A stretch of DNA of 64,000 nucleotides from Prevotella sp. (GTDB taxonomy: Bacteria; Bacteroidota; Bacteroidia; Bacteroidales; Bacteroidaceae): assembly GCA_016290175.1 (NCBI GenBank), contig JAEETD010000006.1:1-64000 (forward strand), given 5' to 3'. Below are positions 18,478 through 28,398 of the stretch, in pieces. Each line of letters opens with the position of its first letter. Position 1 is the stretch's first letter. Under the pieces are notes generated by a model, which was given only the letters and a program-made list of their open reading frames with translations, did no database searches and had not been told where the DNA came from. Both the position numbers and the translations under genes were made by a program.

Positions 18478-19695
18478 CTATTTTCTTCTTTTCTTCTTCA
18501 ATTCCAACTTCGGAATCTTGATTTCCTGCCCCGCAGACAAGACTGCCCCTGAAGAAAGGCCATTGTATACTTCCAGATAGCATTCCATACCCGGGCCAAG
18601 AAGACGATTGGCAATACGGGTGAGCTTATCTCCTGCCTTGGCTTTCACTATGGTGTCAGTACCGACAATACGGTAAGCGCCTGTCCTGACACGGGCATCC
18701 ATCGTCTCCCACTTATCTAAAGCACGTTCTTCTTCCTTGGCCTCCACATCATCTGTCACATCTTCATCTTCTTCAGCTTCCTCAGCATCTTCATCTTCTT
18801 CCATGATTTCATCTTCGACATCAGCCTCCTTATTAATGATAGCCGAGTCCTTTGGCAGGTTTGTAGCGACCTCTTTTTCAACAGTTTCAGCAGACGGGCT
18901 CTGTTGTGTATCAGACGTATTACTGGGGCGATTGCCCATTAGATAGCCTATCAAGATGCCAATAGCAAGGGTCAGCACTGCTATACCAATCCACTTATAA
19001 TACTTCTTGAATACATTTTCTTTTTCAAGCAACTCCGGCTCTTCGGAAGCATCCGGCTCTTCACTTTCATCGGGTGATTTCTCAGTATTGTCTTCTTCCG
19101 TCTCGGCAGATATCGGTTCCTGCTGTGTTGGCACCTGCTCCACCAGTTTTTCAGGAGCTGCCGGAATATCCGGTTCCTTTGGTGTGTTCTGCTTTTCAAA
19201 CACCTTTACTGGCTCCTCAGGAACAACCGGGATTTCTGGTGTTTCTTGGATTTCCTGGGTTTCCGTCTGAGGCTCATCAACAAATTCCACTAACGGCGCA
19301 GCACTGTCCTCCGTCTCCAGTACAACATCTGGTGTTTCCTCGGGTTGATCGACAGCAGCTTCTTTGAAGTCGACACCCTCATTAAGAACCACCGTCTCAA
19401 ACTGTGAAAAAGGCTTGTTTACCAGTTCCTTCATCAGTGCGTCGGGAGTAAAGGTGATCTTTCCGTGACCTTCTATCAGTACACGGTCACCTGTATTCAC
19501 ATCCACACTCTCACGATCGTCAACATCGATAATCTTGAATGTTCCCAGGCCTTTTACCTTGACATTCTTTTCCTCGTCGAGAGATTTCTGAATCACAAAA
19601 AACAACTCGTTGACAAACATTGAAGCTTCTTTCTTGCCCAAATGCCAGCGTTCAACAAGCACACTTGCCAAATCCTGTATAGTGATCTTTGACAT
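18478..19695 (-). CDS. HU-fold DNA-binding domain + TM + acidic linker + LysM protein
   Basis: N-term HU-like (KVKGLGTFKI), TM WIGIAVLTLAIGILIGYLMG, C-term KAGDKLTRIANRLLG...EIKIPKL. Confidence 0.8.
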   Translation of the reverse strand: MSKITIQDLASVLVERWHLGKKEASMFVNELFFVIQKSLDEEKNVKVKGLGTFKIIDVDDRESVDVNTGDRVLIEGHGKITFTPDALMKELVNKPFSQFETVVLNEGVDFKEAAVDQPEETPDVVLETEDSAAPLVEFVDEPQTETQEIQETPEIPVVPEEPVKVFEKQNTPKEPDIPAAPEKLVEQVPTQQEPISAETEEDNTEKSPDESEEPDASEEPELLEKENVFKKYYKWIGIAVLTLAIGILIGYLMGNRPSNTSDTQQSPSAETVEKEVATNLPKDSAIINKEADVEDEIMEEDEDAEEAEEDEDVTDDVEAKEEERALDKWETMDARVRTGAYRIVGTDTIVKAKAGDKLTRIANRLLGPGMECYLEVYNGLSSGAVLSAGQEIKIPKLELKKKRRK

Positions 19696-19982
19696 TACTC
19701 AGTCCCTCCATTTTTAACACGTTCCTTCCAGCCTACATTCGGCTTAAAGTTCAAAACCAGTTTGGGAGGCACCAACATACGCTGTCCCGTAGAAGGATTA
19801 ACCATCACCCTTTCCAACTTTTTCTTGACCTCAAAGGTACCAAAATTTGGCACAAGAACAGTATCATCTTCCAGAAAATGGTCACCCATAGTCTCCACCA
19901 CAGTATCAACCATCCGTTGAGTTTCCTCCACAGAATGGCCTGTCCTTGCTGCCAATGTTGCGATAAAGTCTTTGTTATTCAT
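19695..19982 (-). CDS. HU/IHF family DNA-binding protein
   Basis: VLVPNFGTFEVKKKLERVMVNPSTGQRMLVPPKLVLNFKP. Confidence 0.85.
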   Translation of the reverse strand: MNNKDFIATLAARTGHSVEETQRMVDTVVETMGDHFLEDDTVLVPNFGTFEVKKKLERVMVNPSTGQRMLVPPKLVLNFKPNVGWKERVKNGGTE

Positions 19983-19988
19983 ATCCTT

Positions 19989-21308
19989 TTATTTGATTGT
20001 TATTCCGTAAATGTCAAATTCCTCAGAGTCAGTGATGAGCACATCATAGAACTCACCGATCTCCAGCTGTCGGTCTGAAACAGGTATCAACACCTCCGGA
20101 TCAACCTCCGGCGAGCTATACTGTGTCCGCCCGACATAATAATCACCTTCCTCACGATCGATGATGACTCGCTGGATAGAATTCACTTTTTCAGCCTCTA
20201 TTTCCTCACTGATACGCTGTTGCACACGCATCAGTTTGTCCAAACGCTGCTGTTTAATCTCCTCTGGCACATCATCTTCATAATGCAGTTCCGAATAGGT
20301 GCCTTCCTCTTCAGAATAAGCGAAGGCCCCCATCCGCTCAAAGCGAGCCCATTGGGCAAAGGCAATCAGTTCATCAAAATCCTTCTGTGTCTCTCCTGGG
20401 AAACCCACCATCAGCGTCGTCCGCAAATGGATATCGGGTACATCCCTTCTGAGTCGCTCCACAAAATCATAGGTCTCCCGTCTGGTGACGTTGCGCTTCA
20501 TTCTTGTCAGCATATTGTCGGAAATATGCTGCAAGGCTACATCCAGGTATTTACAGACATTCTTGTGTTTACGCATCACTGGTAACAGATCCCAGGGGAA
20601 ATGCGTAGGATAGGCATAGTGGAGTCGTATCCATTCCACACCGTCGATGTCTGCCATTTGATCTATCAGTTCTGCGATATGTTGCTGGCCATCGATATCA
20701 ACACCATAATAGGTCAGTTCCTGGGCTATCACATTAAATTCCTTGGTTCCCTGGCTCACTAGATAGCGCACCTCGTCGAGTATCTCTTTCATCGGCCTAC
20801 TCTGATGCTTGCCTGTGATCAAAGGAATGGCACAATAGGCACAATGACGGTCACAACCCTCACTGATCTTGATATAAGTATAATGTTTCGGTGTTGTGAT
20901 ATGGCGGTGATAATCGGAATTGATCAGAGTATTCGGACAACTCGGAGTATTCTGAGATTCAAGATCACTCAGCAATTTCCTATAATTGAACTTGCCATAC
21001 CACCCATCCACCTCAGGTATCTCCCTTTCGAGATCAGCCAGATAGCGTTCGGACAGACAACCCATCACGAAAAGTTTCTCAATACGCCCCTCTGTCTTTG
21101 CCTGCGCAAATTCCAGAATGGTATTGATACTCTCCTCCTTGGCATCATTGATAAAGCCACAGGTGTTCACCACGACAATCTCTCCCTGAGGGTCATCACT
21201 ATCGTGCGTACAATGATAACCGTTGGCCTCCATCAGCCCCATCAGCATCTCACTGTCAACGAGGTTCTTGGAGCATCCGAGCGATATGATGTCTATCGTC
21301 TTCTTCAC
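19989..21308 (-). CDS. rimO: Ribosomal protein S12 methylthiotransferase
   Basis: SLGCSKNLVDSEMLMG, SEGCDRHCAYCAIP. Confidence 0.93.
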   Translation of the reverse strand: MKKTIDIISLGCSKNLVDSEMLMGLMEANGYHCTHDSDDPQGEIVVVNTCGFINDAKEESINTILEFAQAKTEGRIEKLFVMGCLSERYLADLEREIPEVDGWYGKFNYRKLLSDLESQNTPSCPNTLINSDYHRHITTPKHYTYIKISEGCDRHCAYCAIPLITGKHQSRPMKEILDEVRYLVSQGTKEFNVIAQELTYYGVDIDGQQHIAELIDQMADIDGVEWIRLHYAYPTHFPWDLLPVMRKHKNVCKYLDVALQHISDNMLTRMKRNVTRRETYDFVERLRRDVPDIHLRTTLMVGFPGETQKDFDELIAFAQWARFERMGAFAYSEEEGTYSELHYEDDVPEEIKQQRLDKLMRVQQRISEEIEAEKVNSIQRVIIDREEGDYYVGRTQYSSPEVDPEVLIPVSDRQLEIGEFYDVLITDSEEFDIYGITIK

Positions 21309-21314
21309 TGTTCC

Positions 21315-22271
21315 CTATACACTTTCAAAGAGTGAATCTACAAACTGTCGCTTGTTAAAAAGTTGGAGGTCAGTCATACCCTCACCTAGTCCGATATACT
21401 TTACAGGCACCTTCAACTGGTCGCTGATGCCGATGACGACACCACCTTTCGCTGTACCATCCAGTTTCGTGATTGCCAACGAGGTTATCTGCGTCACAGC
21501 CGAGAACTGCTTGGCCTGTTCAAAGGCATTCTGACCCGTGGAGCCATCCAGCACCAGCATCACCTCGTCGGGAGCCTCTGGCATCACCTTCTTCATCACG
21601 TCCTTGATCTTCTTCAGCTCATTCATCAGTCCGACCTTATTATGCAGACGTCCGGCGGTATCTATCAACACCACATCGGCACCATTTGCCTTAGCACTGG
21701 AGATCGTATCAAAGGCTACGCTGGCAGGATCACTGCCCATCTGTTGTTTGATGACAGGCACACCTACCCGCTCACCCCAGATACAGAGTTGCTCCACAGC
21801 AGCAGCACGGAACGTGTCGGCAGCTCCCAGATAGACCTTTTTACCGGCCTGTTTGAACTGCCAGGCAAGTTTCCCTATCGTCGTAGTCTTGCCAACGCCA
21901 TTCACACCTACCACCAGTATCACATATGGCTTATGATCACCTGGCAGATCCCAGTTGTCATTATCTTCAGAATTGTTCTCAGCCAACAGATCTGCAATCT
22001 CCTCCTTCAGGATGCCGTTCAGTTCCGATGTTGACACATATTTGTCACGAGCCACACGTTCCTCGATACGCTCAATGATCTTCAGCGTGGTATCCACACC
22101 TACGTCACTGGTGATCAACACCTCTTCCAAATTGTCCAACACATCATCGTCAACCTTAGATTTACCAGCAACGGCACGGGCGAGTTTATCAAACACACTC
22201 GATTTCGTTTTCTCCAGTCCCTTGTCTAAAGTTTCCTTCTTTTCTTTATTGAAAAAACCAAAAATACCCAT
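21315..22271 (-). CDS. ftsY: Signal recognition particle receptor
   Basis: GVNGVGKTTTIGKLA, DTAGRLHNKVGLMNEL, TKLDGTAKGGVV. Confidence 0.95.
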   Translation of the reverse strand: MGIFGFFNKEKKETLDKGLEKTKSSVFDKLARAVAGKSKVDDDVLDNLEEVLITSDVGVDTTLKIIERIEERVARDKYVSTSELNGILKEEIADLLAENNSEDNDNWDLPGDHKPYVILVVGVNGVGKTTTIGKLAWQFKQAGKKVYLGAADTFRAAAVEQLCIWGERVGVPVIKQQMGSDPASVAFDTISSAKANGADVVLIDTAGRLHNKVGLMNELKKIKDVMKKVMPEAPDEVMLVLDGSTGQNAFEQAKQFSAVTQITSLAITKLDGTAKGGVVIGISDQLKVPVKYIGLGEGMTDLQLFNKRQFVDSLFESV

Positions 22272-22326
22272 ATCACAATATATATTACGGGGCAAAGTTA
22301 ACAAAAAAAGATGAGAAAACAAAAAA

Positions 22327-22360
22327 AGAGGTCGCAAATTGCTTTGCAACCTCTCTTTTT
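22327..22360 (-). terminator. Terminator after rpmB-rpmG-DUF4295
   Basis: GAGGTTGC...GCGACCTC stem and T-run on minus strand. Confidence 0.7.
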
Positions 22361-22377
22361 TATCTGAAAAATCAATC

Positions 22378-22536
22378 TTAGTTCTTGAAGAAGTCCTTAA
22401 CGGCCTCGTTAGGAACCATCTGCTCGTCGAAGATGTAAGCACCAGTCTTGGGGCTCTTTACCATCTTAATCACCTTTGTGTAAGCGCGACCATCCTTTGA
22501 ACCTTCATGGAGGGTAGCAACGGTTTTCTTTGCCAT
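22378..22536 (-). CDS. DUF4295 small protein
   Basis: MAKKTVATLHEGSKDGRAYTKVIKMVKSPKTGAYIFDEQMVPNEAVKDFFKN; below the ORF track length cut-off. Confidence 0.85.
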   Translation of the reverse strand: MAKKTVATLHEGSKDGRAYTKVIKMVKSPKTGAYIFDEQMVPNEAVKDFFKN

Positions 22537-22547
22537 ACTTTAAGTTC

Positions 22548-22739
22548 TTATTTAATCTCCTTGTGAAGAGTCATTTTCTTCAGGATGGGGTTATACTTCA
22601 TCAGCTCCAGACGCTCAGCCGTGTTCTTACGGTTCTTTACCGTGATATAACGGCTTGTGCCGGGCAGACCACTATTCTTCATCTCGGTGCACTCCAGGAT
22701 TACCTGGACACGATTACCCTTTGCTTTCTTGTTTGCCAT
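22548..22739 (-). CDS. rpmG: 50S ribosomal protein L33
   Basis: [35 protein letters not shown]. Confidence 0.95.
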   Translation of the reverse strand: MANKKAKGNRVQVILECTEMKNSGLPGTSRYITVKNRKNTAERLELMKYNPILKKMTLHKEIK

Positions 22740-22744
22740 CGTCG

Positions 22745-23008
22745 TTAGTCTCCTATCACTTTAATGTCCTTCCAATCTACATATCCCTTGGCAACAGCCT
22801 GCTTCAATGCAGCGTCAAGACCTACTTTATTAATCATGCGAAGGCCAGCGGCGCTGATCTTCAACTGAATCCAGCAGTTCTCTTCTACATAGAAGAATTT
22901 CTTGCTGAACAGGTTGACGTCAAAGCTTCTCTTCGTGTGGTGCTTTGAGTGAGACACATTACAACCTATCTGTGCCTTCTTTCCTGTAATTTGACAAACT
23001 TTAGACAT
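22745..23008 (-). CDS. rpmB: 50S ribosomal protein L28
   Basis: [33 protein letters not shown]. Confidence 0.95.
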   Translation of the reverse strand: MSKVCQITGKKAQIGCNVSHSKHHTKRSFDVNLFSKKFFYVEENCWIQLKISAAGLRMINKVGLDAALKQAVAKGYVDWKDIKVIGD

Positions 23009-23131
23009 TTCTATCTACTTTTTACTTGTTCTTTTTTACTACTTATTCCAAACAGGGTGCAAAATTACTAATTTTCCTTGAAATAAGAAAAGGCACAAAC
23101 CGGTTTTGGATAACAATTATGATTTTTTAAC

Positions 23132-23644
23132 TTATTCCTCAACCTCTGCAACTGTCTCACCCTTAAGATAGTCCAAAAACAACTGCATAGCGCGATTGGT
23201 AGCAATGGCCAGATTGATGTCACGTCCGTGATCTTCTTCTACTTTGACAGTCACCACCCTCTCGGCATTGCCACAAGCCAGCCAGATTGTACCTACAGGG
23301 ATATCTTTCGTTCCACCTGTAGGGCCTGCTATTCCCGTTGCAGAGATGGCGTAATTGGTGTTCAGGATCTTACAGGCGCCCAACACCATCTCCTTGGCCA
23401 CCTCCTCACAAACGGCCGTCTGTTCCTCCAGCACCTGAGGATCGACACCCAGCAACGACTCTTTAATCTCATTCACATATGAGATGATACCTCCCTTGAA
23501 ATATTTCGAAGCACCGGGAACCGACATGATGGCTTCGGCAATGCGTCCGCCTGTACAACTCTCAGCTGTTCCTACGGTTTTTTCCATATCCCAAAGCAGT
23601 TCGCTCACCTCCCTGCTTATCACTTTCGATTCAAAATCCAACAT
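23132..23644 (-). CDS. CinA C-terminal family (nicotinamide-nucleotide amidohydrolase)
   Basis: TAESCTGGRIAEAIMSVPGASKYFKGG. Confidence 0.9.
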   Translation of the reverse strand: MLDFESKVISREVSELLWDMEKTVGTAESCTGGRIAEAIMSVPGASKYFKGGIISYVNEIKESLLGVDPQVLEEQTAVCEEVAKEMVLGACKILNTNYAISATGIAGPTGGTKDIPVGTIWLACGNAERVVTVKVEEDHGRDINLAIATNRAMQLFLDYLKGETVAEVEE

Positions 23645-23645
23645 A

Positions 23646-23680
23646 ACTATTCACTTTTCAATGTTCATTATTCACTTAAA
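23646..23680. repeat. Heptameric array (actattc acttttc aatgttc attattc)
   Basis: 7-bp period between cinA and tsaD. Confidence 0.7.
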
Positions 23681-24700
23681 AGTCACTTTCGAAAAGGCTG
23701 GTGCATCAATACCACAAAACTCACCATCCAAATACTTATAATAGCCCACGATGCCTATCATCGCGGCGTTATCGGTGGTATAACTGAATTTGGGAATATA
23801 GATTGTCCAACCATAACGTTTCTCTGCATCATAGAATGCATTACGCAGTCCGTTGTTGGCACTCACACCACCGGCCACAGCCACATGTTTGATACCCGTC
23901 TGCTTAACAGCCTTCTTCAGTTTCTTCATCAGGATATCCACAATCGTCCATTCCAGCGAGGCTGCAATATCCTCCTTGTTTTTCTCGATGAAGTCCGGGT
24001 CATCAGCCACCCATTTTTGCAGGGAATACAAAAACGAGGTCTTCAGTCCGGAGAAACTATAGTCGAGGTCTGGAATATTCGGTTCTGCAAAATGGAAGGC
24101 CTTCGGATTTCCCTTCCGCGCCAGACGGTCGATTATGGGTCCTCCTGGATAGCCTAGTCCCATCACCTTCGAACACTTGTCGATAGCCTCACCGGCAGCA
24201 TCGTCGATGGTCTGTCCCAGCACTTCCATATCATTATAGGCATTCACCTTCACAATCTGTGAATTGCCACCAGAAACCAGCAGACACAAAAACGGCAATG
24301 GCGGTTGATGCGAATCATCTTCATCCTCACGGATAAAGTGCGCCATTACATGACCCTGCAGATGATTCACATCGATCATCGGTATCCCCAGACTCCTGGC
24401 AAACCCTTTGGCAAAGCTCACACCAACCAGCAACGAGCCCATCAGTCCCGGACCTCTTGTAAAGGCGATGGCCGACAACTGCTCCTTCGTGATACCAGCC
24501 CGTTTGATAGCCTGATCCACCACTGGCACCACATTCTGCTGGTGCGCCCTCGATGCCAGTTCAGGCACCACGCCACCGTAGGCTTCATGTACTGACTGCG
24601 ACGCCGTCACATTCGACAACAGCACACCATTCTTCAGTACTGCCGCCGATGTATCGTCGCAACTCGACTCTATACCTAATATATATATATCCTTATTCAC
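23672..24700 (-). CDS. tsaD: tRNA N6-adenosine threonylcarbamoyltransferase
   Basis: ILGIESSCDDTSAAV, ASRAHQQNVVPV, LLVSGGNSQI; apparent GTG start. Confidence 0.95.
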   Translation of the reverse strand: MNKDIYILGIESSCDDTSAAVLKNGVLLSNVTASQSVHEAYGGVVPELASRAHQQNVVPVVDQAIKRAGITKEQLSAIAFTRGPGLMGSLLVGVSFAKGFARSLGIPMIDVNHLQGHVMAHFIREDEDDSHQPPLPFLCLLVSGGNSQIVKVNAYNDMEVLGQTIDDAAGEAIDKCSKVMGLGYPGGPIIDRLARKGNPKAFHFAEPNIPDLDYSFSGLKTSFLYSLQKWVADDPDFIEKNKEDIAASLEWTIVDILMKKLKKAVKQTGIKHVAVAGGVSANNGLRNAFYDAEKRYGWTIYIPKFSYTTDNAAMIGIVGYYKYLDGEFCGIDAPAFSKVTFK

Positions 24701-24739
24701 TCTTTACTATTCACTAATCACTATTCACTCTTCACTAAT
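24695..24739. repeat. Heptameric array (ttcactc tttacta ttcacta atcacta ttcactc ttcacta)
   Basis: 7-bp period spanning the tsaD start and map stop codons. Confidence 0.85.
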
Positions 24740-25619
24740 ACGTCAGTATCTCCACGCCGTGCTCAGTCATCACCAGCGTATGCTCCCATTGTGCACTTGG
24801 CTTCTCATCTGCCGAGATCACCTCCCATCCATAGGGATCGTCTGCATCGATAAACACCTCATAGGTGCCCATATTGATCATCGGTTCAATGGTAAACACC
24901 ATTCCAGGCACAAGCAGCATACCAGTTCCGCGATGGCCGTAATGGTTCACATCGGGCTCCTCATGGAAATGCAATCCTACCCCATGACCGGCTAAGTCTC
25001 TCACAACACCGTAGTGATATTTCTTGCAGTGCTTCTCTATCGCATGGCCGATATCACCCACAAACGAATAGGGTTTGGCGGCCTCCATACCGATTTCAAG
25101 ACATTCCTTGGCCACACGCACCAGTTGTTCTTTCTCGGGTGTGGTCTTGCCGATGATGAACATCCGGCTGGCGTCAGCATAATAGCCATCAAGAATGGTG
25201 GTGAAGTCTACGTTAATGATATCACCCTCCTCGAGGACATCCTCCTCTTTAGGTACACCATGACAGACCACCTCGTTGATGCTGGTGCATACCGACATCG
25301 GGAAGGGAGGTGTATCCTCGTCGCCGCCATAGTTCAGACAAGCGGGTATAGCATTATGCTCCTCGCAGTATTTCCGGCAAATCCGGTCTATCTCCAGCGT
25401 CGACATACCTGCACAGATATGCTTCGCTACCTCGTCGAGCACACCCGTATTCACGACACCAGCCCTGCGGATGCCTTCTATCTGTTCCGGTGTCTTTATC
25501 AGGTCGCGCGTCGGCACCTCTTTGCCCTTATTCTCCCAATACATGATGGTCTTGTCCATCTCCGTAGGTTCCTGTCCTGACAAGCAGTGCCAACGTCTTT
25601 TTTTATTCTTAAAAGCCAT
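24735..25619 (-). CDS. map: Methionine aminopeptidase
   Basis: GDIINVDFTTILDGYYADASRMF, GHGVGLHFHEEPDV, FTIEPM. Confidence 0.93.
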   Translation of the reverse strand: MAFKNKKRRWHCLSGQEPTEMDKTIMYWENKGKEVPTRDLIKTPEQIEGIRRAGVVNTGVLDEVAKHICAGMSTLEIDRICRKYCEEHNAIPACLNYGGDEDTPPFPMSVCTSINEVVCHGVPKEEDVLEEGDIINVDFTTILDGYYADASRMFIIGKTTPEKEQLVRVAKECLEIGMEAAKPYSFVGDIGHAIEKHCKKYHYGVVRDLAGHGVGLHFHEEPDVNHYGHRGTGMLLVPGMVFTIEPMINMGTYEVFIDADDPYGWEVISADEKPSAQWEHTLVMTEHGVEILTY

Positions 25620-25756
25620 TATATTACCTTATTATATATAAGCGGGTGCAAAGTTAGGCATTTTTCCCCTATCTTCCAAATTTCCCCATGATTATTTGGT
25701 TTTGGAGTTTTTTATTTGGTATTGTCGAAGAAAATGTCTAACTTTGCAGCATCGAT

Positions 25757-26335
25757 ATGGAGAAAATAATCTTAGGTATTGACCCAGGAACAAACCTGAT
25801 GGGTTACGGACTGCTGAAGGTGAGCGACGGCAAGGCAACGATGGTCACCATGGGCGTGATTGATCTCAGGAAATTTCCGGATGCCTATCTGAAACTCGGA
25901 CATATTTTCGAGCGTGTCACTGGCATCATCGACGGCTATCTGCCCGATGAGATGGCCATCGAGGCGCCGTTCTTTGGCAAGAACGTACAGTCGATGCTGA
26001 AACTGGGTCGGGCACAGGGTACTGCTATTGCTGCGGCTATCCATCACGGTGTGCCCATCCATGAGTATGCTCCCATGAAGATCAAGATGGCCCTGACGGG
26101 TAATGGTGCAGCCTCGAAGGAACAGGTAGCTGGCATGTTGCAACGGCTCCTGAAGATACCCAATGAAGAGATGTCGAGGTTTATGGATGCCACTGACGCC
26201 CTCGCTGCCGCCTATTGCCATTATCTGCAGATGGGCAGGCCTGAGAGCGACGTGAAGTATCGGGGATGGAAGGATTTCGTAAACAAGAACCAGGATAAGG
26301 TTTCAAAACGCAAGAAGAAGGATGAAGACGATTGA
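25757..26335 (+). CDS. ruvC: Holliday junction endonuclease
   Basis: [38 protein letters not shown]. Confidence 0.95.
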   Translation: MEKIILGIDPGTNLMGYGLLKVSDGKATMVTMGVIDLRKFPDAYLKLGHIFERVTGIIDGYLPDEMAIEAPFFGKNVQSMLKLGRAQGTAIAAAIHHGVPIHEYAPMKIKMALTGNGAASKEQVAGMLQRLLKIPNEEMSRFMDATDALAAAYCHYLQMGRPESDVKYRGWKDFVNKNQDKVSKRKKKDEDD

Positions 26336-27764
26336 GATGACTCAGGCCCGTGCGAGAAAGCCTGATTGGTCGATGGCAGAACCTGTGGACTTCTGTCTGG
26401 ATGCGGGAGAACACATTGCCATTGTGGGTCGCAACGGTGCAGGTAAGTCGATGTTTGTGGATATGCTCACGGGGTGCCATCCCGTCTTTCCAGGTATGAT
26501 CAGATACGCCTTCGACGAGCCCTATAACAATCTGAAGCACATCACTTTCCGGGATACATACGGTGGTGACAACGACCGCACCTATTTCCTGCAGCAGCGC
26601 TGGAATCAGATGGAGATCGACGAGGAGACACCAACAGTAGGTGACAAACTCGAAGAGGCTTATCAGTTGGCTGGCGAAGACACCCCTGAGCGAAGGGCAC
26701 TGCAGAAGCATATCTATGAAATCTTTCATCTGGAGCCCCTGCTCGATAAGTATATCATTCTGCTATCGAGTGGCGAGTTGCGGAAATACAAACTGGCTTC
26801 ATCGCTTTTCACCAATCCGAAGGTGCTCATCATGGAGAATCCGTTTATCGGACTCGATCGTGAGACAAGGACGCAGTTGAAAGAACTGATGACGATGCTG
26901 GCAAGAGAGCAAGGTCTGCAGATTATACTCGTGCTGGCGAAGACCGACGAAATACCAGAGTTCATTACGCACATCGTCGAGGTGAGGGACATGAGGGTCT
27001 TGCCGAAGTATAGTGTAGAGTGGAGAACTGAGAGTTTAAAGTTCTTGCCACCAAAGGGACGCAAGAACTCTACACTCTACACTCTCAATTCTAAACAAAA
27101 AACAGAGGTTATCAAGTTCAACAACGTGAGCATCCGCTACGGCTCCCGCACGATCCTAAAGGACCTGGACTGGACGGTGATGAAAGGAGAGCATTGGTCA
27201 TTGTCGGGACAGAATGGCTCCGGCAAGTCTACCCTACTCTCATTGGTCTGCGCCGATAACCCCCAGAGCTACGCCTGCGACATCTCTCTCTTCGGACGCA
27301 AGCGAGGTTCGGGTGAGAGCATCTGGGACATCAAGCGCCATATCGGCTATGTTTCGCCAGAGATGCATCGCAGCTACCGGCAGAACATCCCTGTCATCGA
27401 GATTGTGGCCAGCGGATTAAAAGATACGGTGGGACTCTACACACGACCTACTGAAGCAGAGAAGGTTCAGTGCCGGAAATGGCTCGACCGTCTGGGAATC
27501 ATCCATCTGGCGGAACGGAAGTTTATGGAGATTTCAAGCGGTGAACAGCGGTTAGTACTCTTATCAAGGGCATTCGTCAAGGAACCCGACCTGCTGATAC
27601 TCGACGAGCCGCTACATGGTCTTGACGATGAGAACCGTCGCATGGTGAAGGCGCTTGTGGACGATTATTGCCAGGATCCTAACGTGACCATGATCTATGT
27701 GACCCACTATCAGGAAGAGCTACCAACCTGTATCGATCATAGCATCTTCCTGGAAAGGCATTGA
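26322..27764 (+). CDS. Duplicated ABC ATPase (ModF/PhrA-like)
   Basis: Two Walker A motifs ([20 protein letters not shown]). Confidence 0.85.
   Translation: MKTIEMTQARARKPDWSMAEPVDFCLDAGEHIAIVGRNGAGKSMFVDMLTGCHPVFPGMIRYAFDEPYNNLKHITFRDTYGGDNDRTYFLQQRWNQMEIDEETPTVGDKLEEAYQLAGEDTPERRALQKHIYEIFHLEPLLDKYIILLSSGELRKYKLASSLFTNPKVLIMENPFIGLDRETRTQLKELMTMLAREQGLQIILVLAKTDEIPEFITHIVEVRDMRVLPKYSVEWRTESLKFLPPKGRKNSTLYTLNSKQKTEVIKFNNVSIRYGSRTILKDLDWTVMKGEHWSLSGQNGSGKSTLLSLVCADNPQSYACDISLFGRKRGSGESIWDIKRHIGYVSPEMHRSYRQNIPVIEIVASGLKDTVGLYTRPTEAEKVQCRKWLDRLGIIHLAERKFMEISSGEQRLVLLSRAFVKEPDLLILDEPLHGLDDENRRMVKALVDDYCQDPNVTMIYVTHYQEELPTCIDHSIFLERH
27008..27094. repeat. Paired inverted heptameric arrays in ABC ATPase interdomain linker
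   Basis: gtgtagagtggagaactgagagtt ... aactctacactctacactctcaattct; AGTTCTTGC/GCAAGAACT arms. Confidence 0.75.
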
Positions 27765-27765
27765 T

Positions 27766-28368
27766 TTATTTATCATCAAGCAGCGCAGCCGTGCGGACAC
27801 GCGAGAGTGTCTCCGGTGTCATCTGCAGATAACTGGCGATATATACCAACGGGGCACGAAGCACCAGTTGCGGCTGACGCTTGATCAGTTTCTGATAGCG
27901 ATCCTGTGCACTCTCAAAGCGCAGCATGTCGGCATGGATCTGTGACAGGATAAGCGACTCTTCAAGAATCTTTCTGTAAAGGATCTGGATGTTCACGCTC
28001 TTCATGGCGACAGCCTCCAGGTCTGCTTTGGGCATCGCAATGAGGACGGTAGGTTCGATGGCCTTGATCTGCAGGTGCGTGGGCTGCTCACGGAACAGGC
28101 TCTCGATACACATCACAATCGAGTTCTCGGTAGCCATATACTCCGTCAGCTCCTTACCATTCTTATAATAGAACTGGCGCACGAGTCCCTTCACCACCCA
28201 ATAGATATTGGTGCAGGTCTCGCCCTCACGAAGAATCATCTCGTTCTTCCCATATCTCATAGGAACAAGGATGCTTTCCAGCAAGTCCAGCTCCTCATGG
28301 GTCATTGTACTGTAACGACGGGCCAGCTCGCGGGCAACGTCTCTTGAAGTAATACTGACAGTAGCCAT
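27766..28368 (-). CDS. Crp/Fnr family regulator
   Basis: Cyclic-nucleotide-binding fold and C-terminal HTH ASYLQMTPETLSRVR. Confidence 0.85.
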   Translation of the reverse strand: MATVSITSRDVARELARRYSTMTHEELDLLESILVPMRYGKNEMILREGETCTNIYWVVKGLVRQFYYKNGKELTEYMATENSIVMCIESLFREQPTHLQIKAIEPTVLIAMPKADLEAVAMKSVNIQILYRKILEESLILSQIHADMLRFESAQDRYQKLIKRQPQLVLRAPLVYIASYLQMTPETLSRVRTAALLDDK

Positions 28369-28398
28369 AGGTCTTTATAAATATAAATATGTATGTTA

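Noticed and set aside
24681-24690. atatatatat tract as a regulatory element
   Set aside because: Lies inside the tsaD coding sequence (DIYILGIE), explained by codons.
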